DNA of 9,754 nucleotides, taken from NCBI GenBank assembly GCA_964436765.1, contig CAYTEH010000037.1, positions 1 to 9,754 of the forward strand, given 5' to 3'. The translations under genes were made by a program, and so were the position numbers. Source of the stretch: CAYTEH01 sp964436765. Its GTDB lineage: Bacteria > Patescibacteriota > Gracilibacteria > Peribacterales > Peribacteraceae. The notes beneath the pieces were generated by a model, which was given only the letters and a program-made list of their open reading frames with translations, made no database searches and was not told where the DNA came from. Position 1 is the first letter of the stretch, and each line of letters begins with the position of its first letter. Positions 1-5,383 of this stretch are shown here, one piece after another.

Positions 1-1737
1 GGGCTCCCCTATCTTGCCAATCATGAGTGGCTCGCGCAGATCATCCTCTCGTTCGTCCTCGATCTCTTCGGCAGCACGGGGGTCATTATTCTGCGCAGCC
101 TGCTCGTCACGCTCGCGCTTACGCTGCCTGTGTTGACCGGCTGGAAGCGCGCGTGGGCGTACGTGCCGCTTGCGATGCTCGCCGCGCTCGTCATCAAGGG
201 CGGCGCCATGGACCGCCCGCATTTGTGGACGTGGGCGATGGTGAGTGCGTTCCTGTACATCAGCAGCACGGTGCTCCTGCGCGCGGTTCCGGGGGCGCCC
301 CGCCCCAGGGACATGAAGTGGCCGTTTATCGCGCTGCTCGCGCTCCAGATCCTCTGGGTCAACCTCCACGGCGGCGCAGCCCTCCTCGGCGTCATCATCG
401 GCGGAGCATGCGTGTTGCAGCTCCTGTTCGACCGATGGCGTGCCGGCGCCCTGATGCCCAATCGTGAGACTCTGATGATCGTTGGTTTCCCCATCGCACT
501 CATCCTCGTGCTCATGGTCTCCCCGCTCGGCTGGGAGAACCTCTCATACGTGCAAACGCTTCTGACGGACACGACCACGCGCTTCATCGCCGAGTGGCAG
601 CCGCGCGCGTGGGCTCTCTACCTCCAGGATCTCTGGCCGTTCTGGATTGCTGCTATGGGATCGGTCGTGCTCATCCGGAAGCAGCTGGTGTTCAGCATCC
701 TCCTGCTGATTATCTTCGGCTTCCTCTCCCGCCAGGCGTACCGGCACGAGATGGTCTTCGTGCTCGTCGCGCTCGGCATCACGGTGCTGCAGCTGGAGCA
801 CAGTGAGCGATGGAAGGAGAGGCTGGAACGAGTCTGCAGCGTCATCTGGAGACCGATGGCGATCAGCGGCATGGTGATGCTCGCACTCGTCCTCCATGGT
901 CGCTCGGTCAATAATACATTTGCGAACCGGTACGACGCGCATGGATACGGGCTCAACGATCGTGCCGCCGATGTCGTGGCGTTTCTGGAACGGGAGCGCG
1001 TCGACGGCAAGGCATTCAACACGTACGGTCTCGGGTTCGAACTGCTCGCGCACGGCAGGAGGGTCTTCGTCGACGGCAGGAACGTCGATTACGGGGAGGA
1101 ATTTTTGTCAGCATTGTTTACCGCGGCCGACGATCCTCCCGCATTCCGCAGTCTCGAAACGAAACATGGCTTCACGGTCGCGCTCATCGATCTGTCCGAT
1201 GCCAAAGAAGGCCGGCCCATCCCCTATCTCATCCCCCTCAGTCAGGATCCATCGTGGGTGCTGGTGTACCTCGATGACGCGGTCGCTGCGTACGTGAAAG
1301 ACGACGCGGCACACAAAGACCTGATCGCGCGCGAACGGCTGAAGATCCTCACGCCGGAGAACGTGACGTCGGGGAAGGTGCTGTCGAGCGTGACGGACCT
1401 CGGGCCGGTGATCGCCGAGCTGAAGCGGGCTGCCGCCGGCGCCCCGCACGCGTTCCAGGCGCGCGTACTCCTCGGTCGCGCGCTGGTCGCGCAGGGAAAC
1501 CTCACCGATGCGTCTGCAGTGGCGGAAGAAGCGGTCGCGCTGCGCCTCGACGACTACCGGGGGTACGAAGTCTTCGGGCTCCTCTACGCGCGGGCAGGCG
1601 AGTACGACAGGGCGGACTTCGCGTTCGGGGAGGCGATCAGCCGGCTATCCGCGAAAGAGGCGGAGCCGCTGCGCGCATACGTGGCCAGGATTTTCGAGGG
1701 GGTGGGGCAGGAGGAGCGGGCCAAAAAATATCGCTGA
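1..1737 (+). CDS. Polytopic membrane protein with C-terminal TPR-like region, GT-C glycosyltransferase-like (5' partial)
   Basis: The frame is open from base 1 with no stop, so the true start lies upstream; 578 residues are visible and the gene ends at TGA 1735-1737. The first ~300 residues are a series of hydrophobic segments typical of a polytopic inner-membrane protein. Two motifs recur in membrane proteins of the GT-C/PMT-like type: NHEW near visible residue 7 and WVNLHGG near residue 119. A soluble region follows, with VFVDGRNVDYG near residue 355; the family-like reading is an extracytoplasmic domain. Residues ~470-575 are Ala/Leu-rich paired helices that look like two or three TPR units (GRALVAQGNLTDASAVAEEA, then GLLYARAGEYDRADFAFGEA). 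By analogy it may transfer a lipid-linked sugar at the membrane, but I see no catalytic proof, and a non-enzymatic membrane protein with TPRs is equally possible. No strong terminator follows; the next gene has its own promoter. Confidence 0.8.
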   Translation, partial: GLPYLANHEWLAQIILSFVLDLFGSTGVIILRSLLVTLALTLPVLTGWKRAWAYVPLAMLAALVIKGGAMDRPHLWTWAMVSAFLYISSTVLLRAVPGAPRPRDMKWPFIALLALQILWVNLHGGAALLGVIIGGACVLQLLFDRWRAGALMPNRETLMIVGFPIALILVLMVSPLGWENLSYVQTLLTDTTTRFIAEWQPRAWALYLQDLWPFWIAAMGSVVLIRKQLVFSILLLIIFGFLSRQAYRHEMVFVLVALGITVLQLEHSERWKERLERVCSVIWRPMAISGMVMLALVLHGRSVNNTFANRYDAHGYGLNDRAADVVAFLERERVDGKAFNTYGLGFELLAHGRRVFVDGRNVDYGEEFLSALFTAADDPPAFRSLETKHGFTVALIDLSDAKEGRPIPYLIPLSQDPSWVLVYLDDAVAAYVKDDAAHKDLIARERLKILTPENVTSGKVLSSVTDLGPVIAELKRAAAGAPHAFQARVLLGRALVAQGNLTDASAVAEEAVALRLDDYRGYEVFGLLYARAGEYDRADFAFGEAISRLSAKEAEPLRAYVARIFEGVGQEERAKKYR

Positions 1738-1772
1738 CAGATGCCCGTTGCACGGCACGATGTCATGTATTT

Positions 1773-1800
1773 TTGACTCCGTCCTTCTGAAGGATAAGAT
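1773..1800 (+). promoter_or_regulatory. Sigma70-type promoter for the 1810 gene
   Basis: TTGACT (1773-1778) and TAAGAT (1795-1800) are separated by 16 bp, a good match to the -35/-10 pattern. The start codon at 1810 is only 9 nt beyond the -10 box, so the transcript should start within about 2-4 nt of the ATG. AAGGA at 1790-1794 lies within the promoter, upstream of the expected transcription start, and is unlikely to act as a ribosome-binding site. Confidence 0.6.
1782..1794. promoter_or_regulatory. Palindrome filling the promoter spacer (candidate operator)
   Basis: TCCTTC, a central T, and GAAGGA form a perfect 6-1-6 inverted repeat. It occupies the last 13 bp of the 16-bp spacer between the -35 and -10 boxes. 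A dimeric regulator bound here would block RNA polymerase. The bound protein is unknown; the product of the downstream gene is one candidate. Confidence 0.4.
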
Positions 1801-1809
1801 GCGATCATC

Positions 1810-2262
1810 ATGGTGACCGAAAACCTGCTCCCACCGGACGGAACCGCTGTCCTCTCGACCGCGGCGCCGGTGGCACCCACGAAGTTCGCGCAGATGATTA
1901 CAGGACTGCGGCATCGGCTCCTGGCAGAATTCAAGGGCAGCCCGGCGACGTTCGAGCAGGTCTTTGGCGAGCTGGCGCACGCCCTCAGGGGCGCGGTTTC
2001 GACCGAGCAAGAAGAACCTCTCCTCGAGAGCATCGACATGCGCGTGCTTTTTTACCTGCTCTGGGCGGTTCGCGAGCGGACGGCGGCGACCGTCTCGGTC
2101 CACGGGCTGGCAGCATCCATCGGGAGCAGGAAAATGGACAACGCGGCAGCTGCTGCCGGCAAGGTTCGGGGGATTCTCCTGTCCAAGGGGATCGAGATGT
2201 CGGCTGACGAAAAGATCATTCGTCTGAAGCCTCGGGCAGGCGGCGTGCAGGGGGAGGAGTGA
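1810..2262 (+). CDS. Hypothetical protein, possible winged-helix-like C-terminus
   Basis: This is a 150-residue protein that I cannot assign to a family. Residues 1-25 are Pro/Ala/Thr-rich and probably disordered. Residues 26-75 look helical, with a charged surface. Residues 77-91 (MRVLFYLLWAVRERT) are a strongly amphipathic helix. Residues 94-140 run from TVSVHGLAASIGS through an Ala-rich helix to IEMSADEKIIRLK, an order of helix, helix and beta-hairpin that could be a winged helix; this is a guess from pattern only. There is no signal peptide or membrane helix, so it is probably cytoplasmic. ATG 1810 was chosen because it follows a good promoter directly; no Shine-Dalgarno sequence lies at normal spacing. 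The gene faces the 2273 gene, with stop codons only 10 bp apart. Confidence 0.7.
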   Translation: MVTENLLPPDGTAVLSTAAPVAPTKFAQMITGLRHRLLAEFKGSPATFEQVFGELAHALRGAVSTEQEEPLLESIDMRVLFYLLWAVRERTAATVSVHGLAASIGSRKMDNAAAAAGKVRGILLSKGIEMSADEKIIRLKPRAGGVQGEE

Positions 2263-2272
2263 TGCAGGGCGC

Positions 2273-2860
2273 TCAGGCCTTCCTATGTTCACGTTCTATC
2301 TGCATCACGTTCGCAAGGTGCTGGACGATGTGCTGCGTGATTTCTCCGCGCAGGTCGTCGGTATATTCATCGGCCCACCCGTGCGCTTCGCGTGCCAGCT
2401 TCCATAGTCGTTCCCATTCCTGTTTCCGCTGGAGGGACTGGATGAACGGAATGGCGGTGCAGCGCTCGATCACGCGCTTCTTCTCGGTCGTCATGATGGA
2501 AATCTTCTCCGCCGGATCGTAGGGTTCGAGGGTTTCCTGTAGTCCGTCGTCCTTCATCCATTCATCCAGACGGAGCGTCATGAGGGTTTGGGCGCCCGTG
2601 CGTGTCTCGAGCAGGTGCTGCTGCACCTGCACGCCTGCCTGGGCTTCCCTGGCCAGCTGCGTCAGGCGCTGCCGTTGCTCGGCCGTATACCTCTGGAGTG
2701 ACGACGTCGGCGATCCGAAGAGCTGCAGGATCGATTCCGGTTGCACGTTGAATAATTCCTCTTTCACCGATTCGTGCGCCCGCACCGCATGCCGGTGGGC
2801 CCGCGCGAGCGTCACGGGACGGCGGAGGAGGTGCCCGGTGTGGCGTTCGATTTCCTTCAT
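2273..2860 (-). CDS. Hypothetical helical protein downstream of galU
   Basis: A 195-residue soluble protein counted from ATG 2860; I do not recognise the family. It is rich in Glu, Gln, Arg and His and predicted by eye to be almost wholly alpha-helical, with possible coiled-coil stretches at residues ~58-86 and ~142-162. There is no signal peptide, membrane segment or obvious catalytic motif; the only Cys is near residue 134. It lies 10 bp after the galU stop on the same strand, so it is very likely cotranscribed with galU. A TTG start at 2878 would overlap the end of galU by 8 nt and add six residues (MDNPSD); ATG is preferred, but no ribosome-binding site decides between them. Its 3' end lies 10 bp from the convergent 1810 gene, so the two transcripts probably overlap. 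Confidence 0.7.
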   Translation of the reverse strand: MKEIERHTGHLLRRPVTLARAHRHAVRAHESVKEELFNVQPESILQLFGSPTSSLQRYTAEQRQRLTQLAREAQAGVQVQQHLLETRTGAQTLMTLRLDEWMKDDGLQETLEPYDPAEKISIMTTEKKRVIERCTAIPFIQSLQRKQEWERLWKLAREAHGWADEYTDDLRGEITQHIVQHLANVMQIEREHRKA

Positions 2861-2870
2861 ATCGCTGGGA

Positions 2871-3701
2871 TTATCCAAGAACCTGCACCGCTTCTTTATA
2901 GCCTTCCGGCGTGCCGGTATCGAGGCGCCGCCCTTCGAAGACGCAGCCGTAGATATCGATCTTCTCTTTCTCCGCCACGAGCGCGTCGATCAGGCGGATT
3001 TCGCCGCCATGGCTTCCCTCGATCGTGTGCAGTTCGTCGAAGATCGCTTTGGGAACGATGTATTTCCCCACGATGCCCAGGTTGCTCGGCGCGTTCTCGG
3101 GTTTTGGTTTCTCCACCAGGTCCGTGATTTTCCTCAGTCTCTTATCAGGGGCTGTCTTCTGCCAGACTTTGTCAGTGGCGACGATGCCGTACTTCGAAAC
3201 CATCTCTTTCGGCACCTCCTGTAGGCAGAGCATCGCGGCAGTCGGATCCTTCACCTCGTCCATTGCCCGCGCGAGCTGCTGCAGCCCGTTCTCCTTCCCC
3301 ACGATCAGGTCATCGCCAAACAGGATCGCGATGTTTTGGCTCTTCACCCAGCTGCGCGCCTGGAGCAGCGCGTGCCCGTCGCCGAGCATTTCTTCCTGGT
3401 ACTCCACGTGGAAGTTCACGTTGTGATATCGCGCAAGCTCTTCTAAGAGGTGGCTCTTGCCTCGCTTCGCCAGTTCTTTTTCCAGTTCGGGCATCCCGTA
3501 AAAGTATTGCGGAATCGCTTCTTTCCCGCGGTTGATGACGAAGCAGATGTCGGTGATTCCTATACTTAGACACTCATCCACCAAAAGCGCAATGATGGGC
3601 TGGTTTCCCAGGGGAAGGAGCTCCTTTGGCACTACCTTCGTCCACGGCAAAAACCGCGTCCCCAAGCCAGCAACAGGCAATATCGCTTGCGTCATTTTCA
3701 T
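2871..3701 (-). CDS. galU: UTP-glucose-1-phosphate uridylyltransferase (GalU/GtaB family)
   Basis: The enzyme makes UDP-glucose from UTP and glucose-1-phosphate in the cytoplasm, feeding polysaccharide and glycolipid synthesis. Counted from ATG 3701 (276 aa), the family signatures appear in order: nucleotide loop GLGTRFLP (12-19), PKELLP (25-30, with the conserved Lys 26), LGDGHALLQA (106-115), FGDDLI (128-133, the metal/sugar-phosphate region), KYGIV (170-174), VEKPKPENAPSNLGIVGKYI (196-215), GGEIRLIDAL (232-241) and DTGTPEGY (261-268). The length is slightly below the usual 290-300 residues. An in-frame ATG at 3731 would add ten residues (MSTSLSTRIS) not expected from homologues; MTQAILPV at 3695 is also possible. 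The 2273 gene follows as the second cistron. The start region is back to back with the 3810 gene. The related RmlA and GlmU families are less likely because the VEKP and DTGTPEGY motifs are typical of GalU. Confidence 0.95.
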   Translation of the reverse strand: MKMTQAILPVAGLGTRFLPWTKVVPKELLPLGNQPIIALLVDECLSIGITDICFVINRGKEAIPQYFYGMPELEKELAKRGKSHLLEELARYHNVNFHVEYQEEMLGDGHALLQARSWVKSQNIAILFGDDLIVGKENGLQQLARAMDEVKDPTAAMLCLQEVPKEMVSKYGIVATDKVWQKTAPDKRLRKITDLVEKPKPENAPSNLGIVGKYIVPKAIFDELHTIEGSHGGEIRLIDALVAEKEKIDIYGCVFEGRRLDTGTPEGYKEAVQVLG

Positions 3702-3733
3702 GGAGATCCGGGTGGAAAGAGATGTGGACATTC

Positions 3734-3762
3734 AGCCTAAAGGAAAGCGGGTCTTTTGACAA
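3734..3762 (-). promoter_or_regulatory. Possible galU promoter, overlapping the divergent promoter
   Basis: Read on the minus strand, TTGTCA (3757-3762) and TAGGCT (3734-3739) are 17 bp apart. The -35 is one mismatch from consensus but the -10 is poor. Its -35 shares five bases with the -35 of the promoter for the 3810 gene. A transcript from here would begin near 3727, which supports a galU start at 3701 or 3695 rather than 3731. Confidence 0.3.
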
Positions 3763-3784
3763 TTGACCCCGTTTTCCCTACAAT
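3756..3784 (+). promoter_or_regulatory. Near-consensus sigma70 promoter for the 3810 gene
   Basis: TTGACA (3756-3761, perfect) and TACAAT (3779-3784, one mismatch) are separated by exactly 17 bp, the best -35/spacer combination in the window. Transcription should start near 3791, giving a leader of about 19 nt. That leader is pyrimidine/ACA-rich and has no Shine-Dalgarno sequence. Confidence 0.75.
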
Positions 3785-3809
3785 GGGGTGAATTCTTCCC
3801 AACACACAC

Positions 3810-4169
3810 ATGAACAAAGCAGACCGTGCCATCGAGAATATTCACAACCTGTATGTGATGCAGTTCCAGCTACTCGATCTGCTCGAGTCCGATCTGCGCG
3901 ACGCCGAACGTCGTAAGGAGGTGAAGAAGACGATGAAGGAATTTGAGGCGCTCCTCAGCAAAGCCGATTGGCGCTACATGGGCGGCATGGAAGTGTGGGA
4001 ATCACTCAAGAATCTTCCGGTCGAGATGTCGAAGAAGCTCCGCGAGAGTTCCGTGAACACGGCGAAAAGCCGCGCGGGCACCAAGAAGGCGATCAAAGCG
4101 AAGGTGACGAAGGCCATCAAGTCCGCACGCAAGCTGGAGAAGGCGGGGAGGTTTGGGAAGAAGAAATAG
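3810..4169 (+). CDS. Small protein with highly basic C-terminal tail, function unknown
   Basis: A 119-residue protein. Residues 1-55 form an acidic/neutral helical region (NLYVMQFQLLDLLESDLRDA), residues 54-72 contain an aromatic patch (WRYMGGMEVW), and residues 75-119 are a Lys/Ala-rich tail with about 18 Lys/Arg (TKKAIKAKVTKAIKSARK, ending GRFGKKK). Such tails occur in bacterial histone-like proteins and in RNA-binding proteins, so nucleic-acid binding is plausible, but I do not recognise the N-terminal domain. There is no signal peptide or membrane helix. It is a single gene between a near-consensus promoter and a strong hairpin, which suggests high expression. ATG 3810 is the only sensible start; the short leader lacks a Shine-Dalgarno sequence. 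Confidence 0.8.
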   Translation: MNKADRAIENIHNLYVMQFQLLDLLESDLRDAERRKEVKKTMKEFEALLSKADWRYMGGMEVWESLKNLPVEMSKKLRESSVNTAKSRAGTKKAIKAKVTKAIKSARKLEKAGRFGKKK

Positions 4170-4176
4170 CACAGCA

Positions 4177-4234
4177 AAATTGAAGATCGAAATCTGAAGG
4201 TCAAAAGGCTTTTGACCTTCGATCTTCGAATTTC
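4177..4234. terminator. Element A: fold-back array of 7-nt units between convergent genes (probable bidirectional terminator)
   Basis: The core is a perfect 11-bp stem (4196-4206 with 4210-4220) around a 3-nt loop. Both arms are built from 7-nt units: GAAGATC, GAAATCT, GAAGGTC on the left (4182-4202), and, read on the minus strand, GAAATTC, GAAGATC, GAAGGTC on the right (4234-4214). With a 7-nt bulge, GAAGATC at 4182-4188 also pairs with 4221-4227, and AAATT (4177-4181) with AATTT (4229-4233). It fills the gap between the 3810 stop and the Hsp20 stop, a natural place for a two-way terminator. The T-runs lie inside the stem rather than after it, so it is not a textbook intrinsic terminator. 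Confidence 0.65.
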
Positions 4235-4700
4235 AAACTTCCGTAATACGGACGATCTTCACCTTCTCCTCTTTCGGCACCAGCACTTTCAGCACGCATT
4301 CTTTATTGAACGTCGCGCGGATTTTCTTCGGGTCCACCGAGGTGGGCAGGGTGACGCTGCGGGAGAACGGCCCCCAGAAACACTCCTGCAGGTAGTATTG
4401 GTTCTGCGGGATCACATCCGCCTGGCGGCGATTGCCGCGGATGGTGACAACGTTATCGTTCACTTCGATGTCGATGTCGCTCAGGCGCACGCCGGCGATG
4501 GGTGCCTTTATGATGTAGTAATCGTCATGCTCGTAAATGTCCACGGCCACTCTCCCCACCTGCGGATGCTCCGCGGGGGCGGTCTTTTGTGCGGGCAGCT
4601 GCTTCGGGGCCGCATCGTCGGCATCGAACGAAAACGCCCCGCCCTTGTCGGCACTCTGGCCGAGCGAGCTGAAGATCCCATGGAACGGAGACGTACCCAT
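4233..4700 (-). CDS. Hsp20/alpha-crystallin family small heat-shock protein
   Basis: An ATP-independent holdase chaperone of the cytoplasm that binds unfolding proteins in large oligomers. From ATG 4700 it has 155 residues. Residues 1-48 are a variable Gly/Ala/Phe-containing N-terminal arm. The alpha-crystallin domain spans ~51-148: VDIYEHDDYYIIKAPIAGV, then DIDIEVNDNVVTIRGNRR, then FSRSVTLPTSVDPKKIRATF, then VLKVLVPK. The usual A-x-x-x-N-G-V-L turn is changed to ATFNKECVL. A short VRI near the C-terminus could serve as the I/V-x-I oligomerisation motif. The frame stays open upstream to 4967, but that part translates a repeat array into low-complexity charged sequence; the ATG at 4700 sits 7 nt after an extended -10 box and begins the family-like part. 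No CIRCE element is visible. Confidence 0.92.
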   Translation of the reverse strand: MGTSPFHGIFSSLGQSADKGGAFSFDADDAAPKQLPAQKTAPAEHPQVGRVAVDIYEHDDYYIIKAPIAGVRLSDIDIEVNDNVVTIRGNRRQADVIPQNQYYLQECFWGPFSRSVTLPTSVDPKKIRATFNKECVLKVLVPKEEKVKIVRITEV

Positions 4701-4707
4701 GGCAACT

Positions 4708-4716
4708 ATCGTACCA
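4708..4716 (-). promoter_or_regulatory. Extended -10 promoter of hsp20
   Basis: On the minus strand TGG followed by TACGAT makes an extended -10 (TGN plus TAnnaT). Only 7 nt separate it from ATG 4700, so the mRNA is expected to start at or within a base or so of the start codon. A weak TTGGCA -35 lies upstream at a long 19-bp spacing. Confidence 0.5.
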
Positions 4717-4755
4717 TAACGTTGCGCAAAAGTGCCAATGGGAGGCAGAGAATGG

Positions 4756-4908
4756 AAAGGGACACATGCAACAGAGGCGACAGAGGCAAAGGGACAAAAG
4801 CTACAGGCGTATTGAAAATTTTTCTGACTCACGAATTCACATCTTTCCCTTCTGCTCCTTTTGGAACGTTTCATCTGTCTCATTTGTTTCTTCTGTTCCC
4901 TCTGTTCC
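4756..4908. repeat. Element B: inverted arrays of 9-nt units in the hsp20/xre divergent region
   Basis: The left arm has four 9-nt units in register at 4759-4794: GGGACACAT, GCAACAGAG, GCGACAGAG, GCAAAGGGA. The right arm, read on the minus strand from 4908 to 4864, has five: GGAACAGAG, GGAACAGAA, GAAACAAAT, GAGACAGAT, GAAACGTTC. The shared consensus is about GRRACAGAN. The best inverted match is 4770-4786 against 4890-4906 (14 of 17). The centre is AT-rich. This array is the main content of the 410-bp gene-free stretch 4701-5110, which otherwise holds two promoters and a small palindrome. Because the flanking genes diverge, it is not placed as a terminator. Confidence 0.6.
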
Positions 4909-4979
4909 GTCGTCCTCTCACTCCGAAAGGATTTTTTCATTTCTGCAAGCTTCATCTTTTCGTTCATGACGATCCGCCC

Positions 4980-5007
4980 TTGATCCGTCCTCTCGCTTCA
5001 GTACAAT
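4980..5007 (+). promoter_or_regulatory. Likely promoter of the XRE regulator gene
   Basis: TTGATC (4980-4985) and TACAAT (5002-5007) are 16 bp apart. Transcription from about 5014 would give a leader of roughly 97 nt, the longest in the window, containing the palindrome at 5084-5099. Confidence 0.5.
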
Positions 5008-5083
5008 GCGCTCCGCTCATCACGCGGGTGCGGCACGGTTGCGCCGCCCGGATTCGTTCTCTAGGCTAGTCCAGGAACCGTTC

Positions 5084-5099
5084 GAATCCCGCAGGATTC
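5084..5099. promoter_or_regulatory. 6-4-6 palindrome in the xre leader (possible operator or RNA hairpin)
   Basis: GAATCC, loop CGCA, GGATTC form a perfect inverted repeat that ends 11 nt before ATG 5111. XRE-type regulators commonly bind such palindromes near their own genes, so autoregulation is plausible. Alternatively it folds as a leader-RNA hairpin that affects translation. The sequence alone does not decide. Confidence 0.4.
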
Positions 5100-5110
5100 C
5101 CAATCACATT

Positions 5111-5283
5111 ATGTCTCAAGCCCAACTGAAGAACGCCATCCGCCGCCTTCGTTTCGAACGGAACATGACACAGGAGGAATTGGCGCTTCGCACGGGTGTG
5201 AGCAGGCAAACGATCATGTCGATTGAGCGTGGACGGACCAATCCGTCGGTACTCCTCGCCTACAAGATCGCTTCGGCGCTGGG
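5111..5283 (+). CDS. Small XRE-family helix-turn-helix transcriptional regulator (3' end in assembly gap)
   Basis: A cytoplasmic DNA-binding protein of the short XRE type. The 57 complete residues seen are nearly a whole HTH domain: LKNAIRRLRFERNMTQEELA, then LRTGVSRQTIMSIERGRTNP (recognition helix around residues 30-40), then SVLLAYKIASALG. Proteins of this type are usually 65-75 residues and finish with a short segment such as 'VSIEELF'; that part would lie in the N run, so about 10-15 residues are missing. ATG 5111 fits the family N-terminus; an upstream in-frame ATG at 5006 overlaps the -10 box and is rejected. AGGA at 5093-5096 is too far from the start to be a normal Shine-Dalgarno sequence. 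It converges with recJ inside the gap and diverges from hsp20, whose regulation it could affect. Confidence 0.85.
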
Positions 5284-5383
5284 NNNNNNNNNNNNNNNNN
5301 NNNNNNNNNNNNNNNNNNNNNNNNNNNNNNNNNNNNNNNNNNNNNNNNNNNNNNNNNNNNNNNNNNNNNNNNNNNNNNNNNNN
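5284..5383. other. Assembly gap (100 N)
   Basis: A run of exactly 100 N, the usual placeholder for a gap of unknown size. The missing ends of the XRE gene and recJ both belong here. About 10-15 codons for the first and perhaps 15-30 for the second would be needed, so the real gap is probably of the order of 100 bp plus any terminator. Confidence 0.97.

Noticed and set aside
1744..1774. Terminator after the membrane-protein gene: CCGT/ACGG mini-stem and a T5 run
   Set aside because: The stem is only 4 bp and the T-run is about 16 nt further on and forms part of the next promoter.
3702..3731. Ten extra residues at the galU N-terminus from ATG 3731
   Set aside because: Homologues begin just before the AILPVAGLGTR loop; the candidate promoter would start the RNA downstream of 3731. 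It remains possible.
4701..4967. 89-residue N-terminal extension of the Hsp20 frame
   Set aside because: It translates the 9-nt repeat array into low-complexity Arg/Lys/Glu sequence, lies upstream of an extended -10 box next to ATG 4700, and has no counterpart in the family.
5070..5100. T-arm-like GTTCGAATCCC suggesting the 3' part of a tRNA
   Set aside because: The bases on each side do not form a T stem, no acceptor, D or anticodon arm can be drawn upstream, and the segment is better explained as the GAATCC/GGATTC palindrome.
5006..5110. Upstream in-frame start for the XRE regulator at 5006
   Set aside because: That ATG overlaps the TACAAT -10 box, and the HTH family N-terminus aligns with ATG 5111.
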